A stretch of 13,388 bases of DNA, taken from JAZUCT01 sp045639255 (GTDB lineage: Bacteria; Bacillota; Clostridia; Christensenellales; UBA1242). The DNA is taken from NCBI GenBank assembly GCA_045639255.1, contig JAZUCT010000054.1, forward strand, positions 1-13,388, in the 5' to 3' direction. This document shows, piece after piece, positions 6,063-13,388 of this stretch (position 1 is its first letter; each line of letters opens with the position of its first letter). The translations under genes were made by a program, and so were the position numbers. Under the pieces are notes generated by a model, which saw nothing but the letters and a program-made list of their open reading frames with translations, ran no database searches and was not told the DNA's origin.

Positions 6063-6782
6063 ATGAGAAGATATTTTATTGAAACACAACCACAAGGCAA
6101 CATTATTTTTTTAACAGGTGAAGAACATTCTCATCTGGCTTTTGTGTTGCGTTCAAAAGTGGGCGAACAAATTGTTGTTTGCTGTGGCGATGGAATGGAA
6201 TATATTTGCGAAATTGAAAGTATTTCAAAATCACAAACAACTTGCATTGTTAAAGAAATTAAAAAAAGTGAAAACGAAACAACTTGCAATGTAACACTTT
6301 TTCAAGCACTTATTAAGTTGGATAATTTTGAACTTGCAGTTCAAAAATCAACCGAATTGGGCGTTAAAAAAATTGTTCCTTTCACAAGCCAGTTTTCACA
6401 AATTGCACCAAACAGATTAAACTTAGCACGAGTTCAAAAAATTGCAACCGAAGCATGCAAACAATGTGAAAGGGCAGTTGTTCCAAATATTTGTTCACCA
6501 ATTAATTTTAATCAATTAATTATTGAACTTTCAAAATTCGATGCAGTTGTTTTTGCTAATGAACGAACTGGCAAAAAAGATATTTCTTCACTTTTACAAA
6601 CTGCAAAAAATGTTGCAGTTGTTATTGGTTGCGAAGGCGGTTTCAGTGAACAAGAAAAACAACAATTGCTTTCACTAAAAAATGTTATTTCGCTAACACT
6701 TGGCAAACGCATTTTAAAAGCCGAAACTGCAAGCATTGTAACACTTGCACTAACAATGCAACAATTGGGGGAAATGCAATGA
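6063..6782 (+). CDS. rsmE: 16S rRNA m3U1498 methyltransferase RsmE
   Basis: SPOUT-class SAM methyltransferase that methylates N3 of U1498 in 16S rRNA. The 239-residue product is typical. An N-terminal PUA-like domain (~1-70) contains HSHLAFVLRSKVGE; the SPOUT knot follows, with STELGVKKIVPF (96-107), EACKQCERAVVP (130-141), the SAM loop GCEGGFS (189-195) and the knot helix LGKRILKAETA (213-223). The SAM loop is normally GPEGG; here the proline is cysteine (Cys190). ATG immediately follows the prmA stop codon with no spacer, and no clear Shine-Dalgarno is visible, so translation is probably coupled to prmA. Its stop overlaps the mtaB start as ATGA. Nine cysteines in 239 residues is high. Function is confident; the effect of Cys190 is unknown. 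Confidence 0.95.
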   Translation: MRRYFIETQPQGNIIFLTGEEHSHLAFVLRSKVGEQIVVCCGDGMEYICEIESISKSQTTCIVKEIKKSENETTCNVTLFQALIKLDNFELAVQKSTELGVKKIVPFTSQFSQIAPNRLNLARVQKIATEACKQCERAVVPNICSPINFNQLIIELSKFDAVVFANERTGKKDISSLLQTAKNVAVVIGCEGGFSEQEKQQLLSLKNVISLTLGKRILKAETASIVTLALTMQQLGEMQ

Positions 6783-8023
6783 AAGTTTGTTTATTAACTC
6801 TTGGTTGCAAAGTAAGTCAATATGAAACTGAAAGCATTGCAAAACAATTTAAAGATTTAGGCTATGAAATAACATTTAATTTTGATTTTGCCGATATTTA
6901 TGTTATTAACACTTGCGCTGTAACCAATGAAGCACAAAAAAAATCACGCCAAATGGTTTCTAAGGCAAGAAAGAAAAACCCAAATGCAAAATTTTTAATT
7001 TGCGGTTGTGCCAGCCAAAACAAAAGCGAAGAATTTTTTGGTGAAAACACAGTTGTTATTGGCACACAAAATAAATCTAAAATTGTTGAACTGTTAAACA
7101 AAAGTGGTTGTTTTAAAACCGATATTGAAACCACTTACGAAAACTTTTCAAACCCAATGCCAGCACACACAAGGGCACACATAAAAGTGCAAGATGGTTG
7201 CAATAATTTTTGTTCCTATTGCCTTATTCCATATGTTAGGGGCAGAAGCAGGTCGCGTGAACTAACAAGCATTGTTGCAGAAGCAAAAAACCTATCAAAA
7301 ACCGCAAAAGAAATTGTTATTGTGGGCATTAATGTAAGTGATTATAAAATTAATGGCGAACTTGCGCTAGATAAACTTGTGCTTGCACTTAAAGATGTTC
7401 CATCACGGTTCAGATTTGGCAGTTTGGAAGTTAATGTTATAACAAAAGAATTTTTAAATGCATTAAAGGTGGCGGGTAACTTTGCACCACATTTTCATCT
7501 TTCAATGCAAAGTGGAAGCAATCAAGTGCTTAAAGATATGAACAGAAAATACACAAAAGAAACATATCTTGAAAAAGTTAAACTTATCCGTTCATATTTT
7601 CCAAACGCTTGCATAACAACCGATGTTATTGTTGGATTTCCTACTGAAACAGAAGAATTGTTTTGTGAAACAGTTGAAACTTGCAAACAAGCAAATTTTT
7701 ACAATATGCACATATTCACATATTCAAAGCGAGATGGCACTGTTGCCAGCAAAAAATATAACATGCTTAATGGCACAGTAACCTTAAAACGCCACCAACA
7801 ACTTGAACAATTAAACAAGCAATTTAACACAAGTTATTTAAACAAACAAGTTAACTTAACCCTTGAATTTTTGTTGGAAGAAGAAACTGAAAATTTCTAT
7901 ATTGGCAGAACACAAAACTATTTAAAAGTGTATGTTCCAAAAACACAAAAAATTGAACCTAACAAGTTCTATTCAGTAAAAATTCTTGGCTTACTTAACG
8001 ATGGCTTAATTGGTGAAATATAA
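6779..8023 (+). CDS. mtaB: tRNA t6A37 methylthiotransferase MtaB
   Basis: Radical-SAM methylthiotransferase that converts t6A to ms2t6A at position 37 of ANN-decoding tRNAs. 414 residues, somewhat shorter than the usual ~430-450. The N-terminal MTTase domain supplies three ligands for the second 4Fe-4S cluster: Cys10 (TLGCKVSQYE), Cys46 (NTCAVTNEA) and Cys77 (GCASQ). The radical-SAM triad CNNFCSYC (Cys141, 145, 148) is intact and followed by IPYVRGRSRSR. SMQSGSNQVLKDMNRKY and DVIVGFPTETEE are the usual later barrel motifs. The last ~60 residues are TRAM-like (RNA binding). ATG overlaps the rsmE stop by 4 nt, with GGGGG (6767-6771) as ribosome binding site. The LGCKVSQYE start and the genomic position favour MtaB over the related MiaB and RimO. 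Last gene of its operon. Confidence 0.94.
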   Translation: MKVCLLTLGCKVSQYETESIAKQFKDLGYEITFNFDFADIYVINTCAVTNEAQKKSRQMVSKARKKNPNAKFLICGCASQNKSEEFFGENTVVIGTQNKSKIVELLNKSGCFKTDIETTYENFSNPMPAHTRAHIKVQDGCNNFCSYCLIPYVRGRSRSRELTSIVAEAKNLSKTAKEIVIVGINVSDYKINGELALDKLVLALKDVPSRFRFGSLEVNVITKEFLNALKVAGNFAPHFHLSMQSGSNQVLKDMNRKYTKETYLEKVKLIRSYFPNACITTDVIVGFPTETEELFCETVETCKQANFYNMHIFTYSKRDGTVASKKYNMLNGTVTLKRHQQLEQLNKQFNTSYLNKQVNLTLEFLLEEETENFYIGRTQNYLKVYVPKTQKIEPNKFYSVKILGLLNDGLIGEI

Positions 8024-8047
8024 AAAAACAGGCACTGCCTGTTTTTT
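8023..8047. terminator. Bidirectional terminator between mtaB and the converging phosphodiesterase gene
   Basis: ACAGGC (8028-8033) and GCCTGT (8037-8042) form the stem around the 3-nt loop ACT, flanked by A5 (8023-8027) and T5 (8043-8047). It therefore works as a hairpin plus U tract read from either strand. It starts at the last base of the mtaB stop codon and lies 6 bp from the stop of the minus-strand gene. Confidence 0.92.
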
Positions 8048-8053
8048 ATTTTA

Positions 8054-8791
8054 TTATATTGTTGGCACAAAGCCATCAAAAATAACATTATCGCAATATT
8101 TAAGCGCCTTTAAATAGTCTTGTTCACTTTTAATGGTGTAAGCAAGCAAAGGAAGTTCTTTAATACCTTTTCTGTTAACAAACCTGTTTGGCAAACAATT
8201 AATATCATAATTAATAAATTGTGGTTCGCAAAGTGGTGCAAGTGCCAATCTTTTAAGTTTATATTTTGCCCAAAATCCCAAATTTGAATTTTTAAAATAA
8301 CCGCTTAAAAGCCCTCTTGTAACTTCTGGTGCATTGTTTTTAAACCATTCAATTGTGAATGGATTAAAACTTTGAACAGCATATTCGCCGTTATAATTTT
8401 TAAGCATTTCATAAACTTTCTTTTCAAAAGCACCAATTTTGCCATCGTTTTTAATTTCAATAAGCAAAGGAACTTGCCCATTAAAAAGTTTTAAAACTTC
8501 TTCAAATGTAGGAATTTTTTCTTGTGAATTAAGAAGTTTTAAATGTTCAATTTGTGGGTATGTGCAGTTATCAGTGTAACCATCAGCGCCAGTCATTCTT
8601 CCTAACTTTTCATCGTGAAAAACAATAATTGTTCCATCACTTAACATTCTTAAATCAAGTTCAACAGAATATCCATCTTCAATTGCTTTTTTAAAAGCAG
8701 AAACAGAATTTTCTGGAACATCAACATTATCAAACAAACCCCTGTGTGCAATAGGGTTACTTACAAGCCAACTTTCAAAAATATTTTCCAT
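8054..8791 (-). CDS. Glycerophosphodiester phosphodiesterase family protein
   Basis: Predicted to hydrolyse glycerophosphodiesters to glycerol-3-phosphate and an alcohol, or a related phosphodiester. 245 residues, typical of small bacterial GDPDs. The TIM-barrel signature is complete: AHRGLF with His16 and Arg17, PENS (26-29), the metal ligands in VELDLR (Glu44, Asp46), the catalytic FHDEKL (His59), LLIEIKND (Glu112, Lys114) and VQSFNP further on. No signal peptide or membrane segment is visible, so it is probably cytosolic. ATG at 8791 (minus strand) has AAAGGA 6 nt upstream. A promoter on this strand is not convincing; TATATT upstream is a weak -10. It is transcribed against its neighbours, shares a terminator with mtaB and is divergent from lepA. 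It sits as a lone gene between two housekeeping clusters. Substrate cannot be assigned. Confidence 0.92.
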   Translation of the reverse strand: MENIFESWLVSNPIAHRGLFDNVDVPENSVSAFKKAIEDGYSVELDLRMLSDGTIIVFHDEKLGRMTGADGYTDNCTYPQIEHLKLLNSQEKIPTFEEVLKLFNGQVPLLIEIKNDGKIGAFEKKVYEMLKNYNGEYAVQSFNPFTIEWFKNNAPEVTRGLLSGYFKNSNLGFWAKYKLKRLALAPLCEPQFINYDINCLPNRFVNRKGIKELPLLAYTIKSEQDYLKALKYCDNVIFDGFVPTI

Positions 8792-8878
8792 AATTTATCC
8801 TTTGTTACTAATATATTAACAAAAAATTAAGAATAAATCTAGTAAAATTAAATAATTCACAACAAAAGCAAAAAAATC

Positions 8879-8907
8879 TTGCTTAAAACCTTATTTTTAA
8901 GTATAAT
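8879..8907 (+). promoter_or_regulatory. Promoter of lepA-hemW
   Basis: TTGCTT (8879-8884), a 17-bp spacer and a perfect TATAAT (8902-8907); predicted start near 8914, giving a short leader. The -35 hexamer is also the right arm of a small inverted repeat, AAGCAA (8866-8871)/TTGCTT. The 139-bp gap between the divergent phosphodiesterase gene and lepA holds nothing else I can identify. Confidence 0.75.
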
Positions 8908-8930
8908 TATGCTGAATTAACGGAGATTTT

Positions 8931-10733
8931 ATGACTAACAGACAGGATTTAATACGAAATTTTTGCATTGTTGCACATATCGATCACGGAAAATCAACAC
9001 TTGCAGATAGGCTTATTGAAGTAACAGGAACCATGCAAAAGCGTGATTTATCTGAACAAGTGCTTGACAGCATGGATATTGAAAGGGAAAGGGGAATAAC
9101 CATTAAATTAACACCCACCCGAATGGTATATGAAAGAAATGGCAAAACTTACACTTTAAATTTAATCGACACACCAGGGCATGTGGATTTCACTTATGAA
9201 GTTTCACGCAGTCTTGCCGCATGCGAAGGCGCAATTTTAATTGTTGATGCAACACAAGGGGTTGAAGCACAAACGCTTGCAAATTGTTATTTGGCATTGG
9301 ATAATAATCTTGAAATATTGCCAGTTATTAACAAAATAGATTTACCAAGTGCCGACATTGAAAAAGCCAAAAACGAAATTGAAGAAATAATTGGTTTGCC
9401 AGCAAGTGAAAGTCCATGTGTTTCAGCAAAGAATGGAACAAACATAACAGATGTTCTTGATGCAATTGTGGATAACTTTCCAGCACCAATAGGCAACGAA
9501 AATGCACCACTTAAAGCACTAATTTTCGATTGTTATTATGATAATTTTAAAGGTGCAGTAAGCCTTGTTAGAATTGTGGACGGAAAAGTAAGTTCAGGCG
9601 ATAAAATTTTAATGATGCAAACAGGCAAAATTTATGATGTTACAGAAGTTGGTGTTTTCACACCCAAAAATGTTGCAACCGAAAATTTGCTTGCGGGCGA
9701 TGTTGGTTATATATGTGCAAGTGTTAAAAATGTTGCAGATATAAAGGTGGGCGACACAATAACAAATGCACAAATTAAATGTGAAAAACCGCTTGAAGGC
9801 TATAAACAAGTTAAACCAGTTGTTTTTTGCGGAATTTATCCAATAGATGGCGATAGGTATAACGATTTAAAAGAAGCACTTGAAAAACTTAAACTTAACG
9901 ATGCCAGCCTTGAATTTGAACCAGAAACCAGCCAAGCACTTGGCTTTGGTTTTAGGTGTGGTTTCTTGGGTTTGCTTCATATGGAAATTATTCAAGAAAG
10001 GTTGGAGCGTGAATTTAACCTTGATATAATCACAACAGCACCGGGTGTTATTTTTAAAGTGCACCATCAAAATGGGCAGGTGCTTGAAGTTTCAAATCCT
10101 GCAAATCTTCCAAAACCAACAGAAATTGAATATATGGAAGAGCCAATTGTTTTAATGCACATATTCACTCCACCTGAATATGTGGGCTCGCTTATGGACC
10201 TTGCACAAAACAAGCGTGGCGATTTTAAAGATATGCAATACCTAGATAAAACAAGGGTATGCTTAACCTATGAAATTCCACTTTGTGAAGTTATCTATGA
10301 TTTTTTTGACAGCCTTAAATCACGCAGTCGTGGATATGCCAGCATGGATTATGAGTTTAAGTGCTATAAAGAAAGCGAGTTAGTTAAAATGGATATGCTT
10401 TTAAACGGTGAAATTTGCGATGCTCTTTCACTTATTGTTCACCGAGATAAAGCCTACGAGCGTGGCAGAGCAATTGCTGAAAAACTTAAAGAAGTTATTC
10501 CAAGGCAAATGTTTGAAATTCCAATTCAAGCAAGCATTGGCAGTAAGGTAATTGCTCGTGAAACAGTTAAAGCATACCGAAAAGATGTGCTTGCAAAATG
10601 TTATGGTGGCGATATAACCAGAAAACGCAAATTGCTTGAAAAACAAAAAGAAGGAAAAAAGAAAATGAGAAGAATTGGAAGTGTTGAACTTCCAAGCGAA
10701 GCATTCTTATCAATTCTTAAAATCGATAATTAA
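8931..10733 (+). CDS. lepA: Elongation factor 4 (LepA), ribosome-associated GTPase
   Basis: Translational GTPase that binds the ribosome, reported to back-translocate or to assist 30S assembly and initiation. 600 residues, the normal length. GTPase motifs are all present: G1 AHIDHGKST (15-23), G2 ERGITIK (53-59), G3 DTPGH (80-84), G4 NKID (134-137), G5 SAK (165-167). Domain 2 follows, then EF-G-like domains III and V, with FRCGFLGLLHMEIIQERLEREF and GYASMDYEF, and the LepA-specific C-terminal domain ending RRIGSVELPSEAFLSILK. No EF-G domain IV is present, separating it from EF-G. ATG at 8931 has GGAG (8922-8925) upstream. It overlaps hemW by 1 nt (TAATG), so the two are co-transcribed. The lepA-hemW pair is conserved in Bacillota but there commonly lies before hrcA. 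Confidence 0.98.
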   Translation: MTNRQDLIRNFCIVAHIDHGKSTLADRLIEVTGTMQKRDLSEQVLDSMDIERERGITIKLTPTRMVYERNGKTYTLNLIDTPGHVDFTYEVSRSLAACEGAILIVDATQGVEAQTLANCYLALDNNLEILPVINKIDLPSADIEKAKNEIEEIIGLPASESPCVSAKNGTNITDVLDAIVDNFPAPIGNENAPLKALIFDCYYDNFKGAVSLVRIVDGKVSSGDKILMMQTGKIYDVTEVGVFTPKNVATENLLAGDVGYICASVKNVADIKVGDTITNAQIKCEKPLEGYKQVKPVVFCGIYPIDGDRYNDLKEALEKLKLNDASLEFEPETSQALGFGFRCGFLGLLHMEIIQERLEREFNLDIITTAPGVIFKVHHQNGQVLEVSNPANLPKPTEIEYMEEPIVLMHIFTPPEYVGSLMDLAQNKRGDFKDMQYLDKTRVCLTYEIPLCEVIYDFFDSLKSRSRGYASMDYEFKCYKESELVKMDMLLNGEICDALSLIVHRDKAYERGRAIAEKLKEVIPRQMFEIPIQASIGSKVIARETVKAYRKDVLAKCYGGDITRKRKLLEKQKEGKKKMRRIGSVELPSEAFLSILKIDN

Positions 10734-11821
10734 TGAAATATCTTTCAATCTATGTTCATATTCCATTTTGCAAAAAGAAGTGCGATTATTGCAATTTCAC
10801 TTCTTTTGCTTGTGAACAGAATGTTGAAAGATATTTTTTTTCGTTATTCAATGAAATAAAAAATCAAAGCAAAAATTTTTCAAACAAACTTGTTAACACA
10901 ATCTTTATTGGTGGCGGAACACCAAGCATTGTTAAAGCAAATTTTATTGAACAACTTTTGTTAACAATTAAACAAAATTTCAGCCTAACAAAAAATTGTG
11001 AAATAACCATTGAATGCAACCCAGACAGCACAACCAAAGAAAAATTGTTAACTTACAAAAATTGTGGAATAAACAGAATAAGTTTTGGTGTGCAATCGCT
11101 TAACAATAATCTGCTTGAATCAATTGGCAGAGTTCATAATTCACTTCAAGCCATTAATGCAATAAAAATTGCACAACAAGTTGGCTTTAAAAATATTAAT
11201 GCAGATGTTATGCTTGGGCTACCAAACCAAACAAAACAAAATGCAATTTCAACACTTAAAAAACTTGTTAACTTAGGTATTCAGCATGTAAGTTTATACA
11301 CGCTTATTTTGGAAGAAAACACACCACTATTTAAAAAAGTTCAATCTAATTCTAAGTTATTGCCAGCCGAAGATGATGTTGTTAAAATTTTTAAAAGTTG
11401 TTCTAACTATTTAAAAAAGAATGGTTTTGAACGCTATGAAGTTGCAAATTTTTCAAAACATAACAAGCAATGCAAACATAATGTTGGTTATTGGCAAAAT
11501 GCAGATTATATTGGATTTGGTGTTTCAGCACACTCAAAGATAAATAATGTTCGTTTTTCTAACACAAATAATCTTGTTGAATATATAAACAACAAAAACA
11601 CTGTTCAAACCGAAACATTAACCACTGAACAAATTCGTGAAGAAAAAATAATGCTTGGTTTAAGAACTTCAAAAGGCATTACGCTAAGCATTGTTAAACA
11701 TAAACAATCTGAACTTAAACTTCTTAAAAAAAATAATTTCATTGAAATAAAAAACAACAAAGTTAAAGCAACTCAAAAAGGTTTTTTTGTTCTTAATCAA
11801 ATAATTTTAATGCTTATTTAA
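10733..11821 (+). CDS. hemW: Radical SAM haem chaperone HemW
   Basis: HemN-like radical-SAM protein, now regarded as a haem-trafficking chaperone rather than a coproporphyrinogen dehydrogenase. 362 residues, slightly short for the family. YVHIPFCKKKCDYC (7-20) carries the CxxxCxxC 4Fe-4S ligands Cys13, Cys17 and Cys20. IGGGTPS (59-65), ECNPDS, RISFGVQSL, DVMLGLPNQT and YIGFGVSAHS follow in the order usual for HemW, and a winged-helix-like C-terminal domain closes the protein (EEKIMLGLRTSKG onward). The start overlaps the lepA stop by one base and has no Shine-Dalgarno, so translation probably depends on lepA. It was long annotated hemN; the start of the protein at the iron-sulfur motif, without an N-terminal extension, favours HemW. 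No haem biosynthesis gene is present in this window, so the physiological partner is unknown. Confidence 0.93.
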   Translation: MKYLSIYVHIPFCKKKCDYCNFTSFACEQNVERYFFSLFNEIKNQSKNFSNKLVNTIFIGGGTPSIVKANFIEQLLLTIKQNFSLTKNCEITIECNPDSTTKEKLLTYKNCGINRISFGVQSLNNNLLESIGRVHNSLQAINAIKIAQQVGFKNINADVMLGLPNQTKQNAISTLKKLVNLGIQHVSLYTLILEENTPLFKKVQSNSKLLPAEDDVVKIFKSCSNYLKKNGFERYEVANFSKHNKQCKHNVGYWQNADYIGFGVSAHSKINNVRFSNTNNLVEYINNKNTVQTETLTTEQIREEKIMLGLRTSKGITLSIVKHKQSELKLLKKNNFIEIKNNKVKATQKGFFVLNQIILMLI

Positions 11822-11833
11822 AAAAATTGAATA

Positions 11834-11862
11834 TTGACAATTTACACATCTCTATTTATAAT
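11834..11862 (+). promoter_or_regulatory. Perfect-consensus promoter of the terminal LRR gene
   Basis: TTGACA (11834-11839), 17 bp, TATAAT (11857-11862): both hexamers and the spacer are consensus. Predicted start near 11869 gives a leader of about 12 nt that consists almost entirely of the ribosome binding site AAGGTG (11870-11875). No terminator separates it from hemW, so read-through from hemW is also possible. I see no operator. Confidence 0.88.
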
Positions 11863-11880
11863 TAAATAGAAGGTGAAAAA

Positions 11881-13388
11881 ATGCTTAAAATAAACGGTGT
11901 TCTAACAAAGGTTAGCGAAGCAGATATTGAACTTCTTAAAACCAATGCAACAGAGTTTTGGAAAGATGTTCATACAATTGGAAAAGGTGCTTTTTGGTTT
12001 AACAGAAAAATATTGGAATTAAATCTTCCATTAACAGTTAAATCAATTCAAAGCGATGCAATTTATTCATGCGAAAACTTAAAAAGAATAAGGTTTCATA
12101 AAGATACAAATTTAACACAATCAAAAGGCAATTTCTATCCGTTTAAATATTTACGAAAAGAAGATGATTTCATAATCTTAGATGCCGAACAACTTAACAA
12201 AAATGATATTTGCTTAAATGGAATTCATGATCTTATTCCTGCATACATAAAATTTTATGATAACAAAAATGTTATGAATAATTTAAAAACAAACAGTTAT
12301 TCAAGGCAAGAATTTTTTTGCGAACTATATCATATGTTTGATGAAAATAGGTTTGCTGAAATTATTGCTGATCTTAATTTTTTTTACTACGATAAATTGG
12401 AAAGATATTTTAACTTACACCCCAATTTTTCAACTTACAGACTTATAAAGTTTTTCTATAATCTTGGTGGTTTAAACAAGCCAATAACAGTAACAACCAT
12501 TTCTCAAAATGGAAATAAAATTATTAAAACTATTGATTATGCACAAAAAGTTTGCGAATTTTTTAGAATTCGCATTGGTGGAATTTTGTATGCAAACGAG
12601 TTGGATTATTTTGCAAAAAACATGGAATTGCATGGTTTTAAACCAGAATTCACAAATTTTTTGCTTAACAATAAAAATTTTGACCAAATGATAGAATATA
12701 CATTTGCTAACTCAAATTTTTTAAGCAGATGTTATAATAATTTCTATGAAATTCAAAAATCGAACACATCAAATAAAGGTTCGCAAAGGCAACTTGCACC
12801 AACAATGCAACATTTCATAAAATATTTTAAATCGCAAGTGGATATTCAAAAATATAAGGGCTATGAACATATTGTGGATGCTGTTACTGAATATTTTTTT
12901 GATAAAGAAATAATTGATTTGGCAATAAAAATTGAAAATAAACGCAAACAAAACAATGTTAAAAACATTCTTTCAGTTCCACTTAAAGAACAGAACTCAC
13001 TTAATAAACTTGATGATAACATTAAAAAATGTGATAATTTGCATAAAAGCACAATGAATGCACTGGTGAAAATTGCAAATCAAAATTTCACATACGAATG
13101 GCTTGATAAAAGTTCGCCAATAAATTTTATTTTAGGCAAACTTTGCAATTGCTGTGCACATATAAAAGGTGTTGGTGCTGGAATTATGGAAAAATCAATA
13201 ACTGACCCAAATGTTCAAAATCTTGTTATGCGTGATGCAAATAATAAAATTGTTGCAAAATCCACATTATATGTTAATAAAGAACAACAATATGCCGTTT
13301 TTAATAATGTTGAAATCGCACATGTAGTTGATAAATATTACTACGATAAAATTTATGAAACTTATATGCGTGGAATAAAAGCGTTTGT
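11881..13388 (+). CDS. Uncharacterised protein with BspA-type LRRs and a Cys-Cys C-terminal region (partial)
   Basis: Open from ATG 11881 (AAGGTG 5 nt upstream) to the window edge: 502 codons with no stop, so the C-terminus is missing. Residues 33-78 are two 23-residue repeats of the BspA-like leucine-rich type: IGKGAFWFNRKILELNLP and IQSDAIYSCENLKRIRF share IxxxAxxxxxxLxxIxx. The middle (about 80-400) is mostly polar and helical, rich in Asn, Lys and Phe, and not recognised. Residues 416-480 look like a compact conserved domain: NFILGKLCNCCAHIKGVGAG (416-434 region), then DPNVQNL, a strand VMRDANNKIVAKSTLYV and FNNVEIA. I recall similar Cys-Cys plus 'IVA-S' segments in uncharacterised gut Bacillota proteins, some with LRRs, but cannot verify this. 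No signal peptide, transmembrane segment or LPxTG is visible, unlike surface BspA proteins, so an intracellular protein is more likely. Function unknown. Confidence 0.85.
   Translation, partial: MLKINGVLTKVSEADIELLKTNATEFWKDVHTIGKGAFWFNRKILELNLPLTVKSIQSDAIYSCENLKRIRFHKDTNLTQSKGNFYPFKYLRKEDDFIILDAEQLNKNDICLNGIHDLIPAYIKFYDNKNVMNNLKTNSYSRQEFFCELYHMFDENRFAEIIADLNFFYYDKLERYFNLHPNFSTYRLIKFFYNLGGLNKPITVTTISQNGNKIIKTIDYAQKVCEFFRIRIGGILYANELDYFAKNMELHGFKPEFTNFLLNNKNFDQMIEYTFANSNFLSRCYNNFYEIQKSNTSNKGSQRQLAPTMQHFIKYFKSQVDIQKYKGYEHIVDAVTEYFFDKEIIDLAIKIENKRKQNNVKNILSVPLKEQNSLNKLDDNIKKCDNLHKSTMNALVKIANQNFTYEWLDKSSPINFILGKLCNCCAHIKGVGAGIMEKSITDPNVQNLVMRDANNKIVAKSTLYVNKEQQYAVFNNVEIAHVVDKYYYDKIYETYMRGIKAF

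Noticed and set aside
11822..11880. Terminator after hemW
   Set aside because: No stem followed by a U tract is visible; the gap holds only the promoter and ribosome binding site of the next gene.
12472..13052. Several short reading frames on both strands within the terminal gene
   Set aside because: All lie inside the long plus-strand frame that begins at 11881 with a promoter and ribosome binding site.
1..13388. Mobile element, CRISPR array, tRNA or defence system
   Set aside because: No transposase or integrase gene, regularly spaced repeats or tRNA-like cloverleaf were seen; all genes but the last belong to known housekeeping or GDPD families.

Overview
This window comes from a low-GC, Gram-positive-type bacterium (Bacillota/Clostridia-like), probably an uncultured, host-associated anaerobe. 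The evidence is a HrcA/CIRCE-controlled hrcA-grpE-dnaK-dnaJ operon followed by prmA-rsmE-mtaB, the classic Bacillota order. DnaK also lacks the N-terminal insertion usual in Gram-negative DnaK, the proteins are rich in cysteine, and the window ends in a gene with BspA-type leucine-rich repeats. Genus-level placement is not possible from sequence reading alone.

Layout. (1) 33-97: a perfect-consensus sigma-A-type promoter with a CIRCE operator just downstream, then hrcA (150-1202), grpE (1195-1863), dnaK (1925-3757), an intergenic hairpin, dnaJ (3849-4979) and a strong intrinsic terminator (5018-5049). (2) 5079-8047: an imperfect inverted repeat overlapping an extended -10 promoter whose predicted start is the A of the prmA ATG, so a leaderless mRNA is predicted. 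prmA, rsmE and mtaB follow with 0-nt spacing and a 4-nt overlap, ending in a terminator usable from both strands. (3) 8054-8791, minus strand: a cytosolic glycerophosphodiester phosphodiesterase-like gene. (4) 8879-11821: a promoter, then lepA and hemW overlapping by 1 nt. In many Bacillota this pair lies just upstream of hrcA; here it lies downstream of mtaB, beyond the phosphodiesterase gene. (5) 11834-13388: another perfect TTGACA-N17-TATAAT promoter and a gene of at least 502 codons that runs off the window. It has two 23-residue BspA-like repeats and a Cys-Cys-containing C-terminal region of unknown function.

How the genes work together. The first operon is the DnaK chaperone machine and its repressor. 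The second modifies the translation apparatus (ribosomal protein L11, 16S rRNA, tRNA position 37). LepA and HemW are conserved neighbours acting in translation and haem trafficking.

Most unusual points: GrpE carries a block with 20 cysteines in 61 residues (metallothionein-like CxC repeats) where the family normally has its N-terminal long helix; prmA appears leaderless; and the terminal LRR gene is uncharacterised. I see no CRISPR array, tRNA, rRNA, insertion sequence or phage gene. The remainder is ordinary housekeeping sequence.
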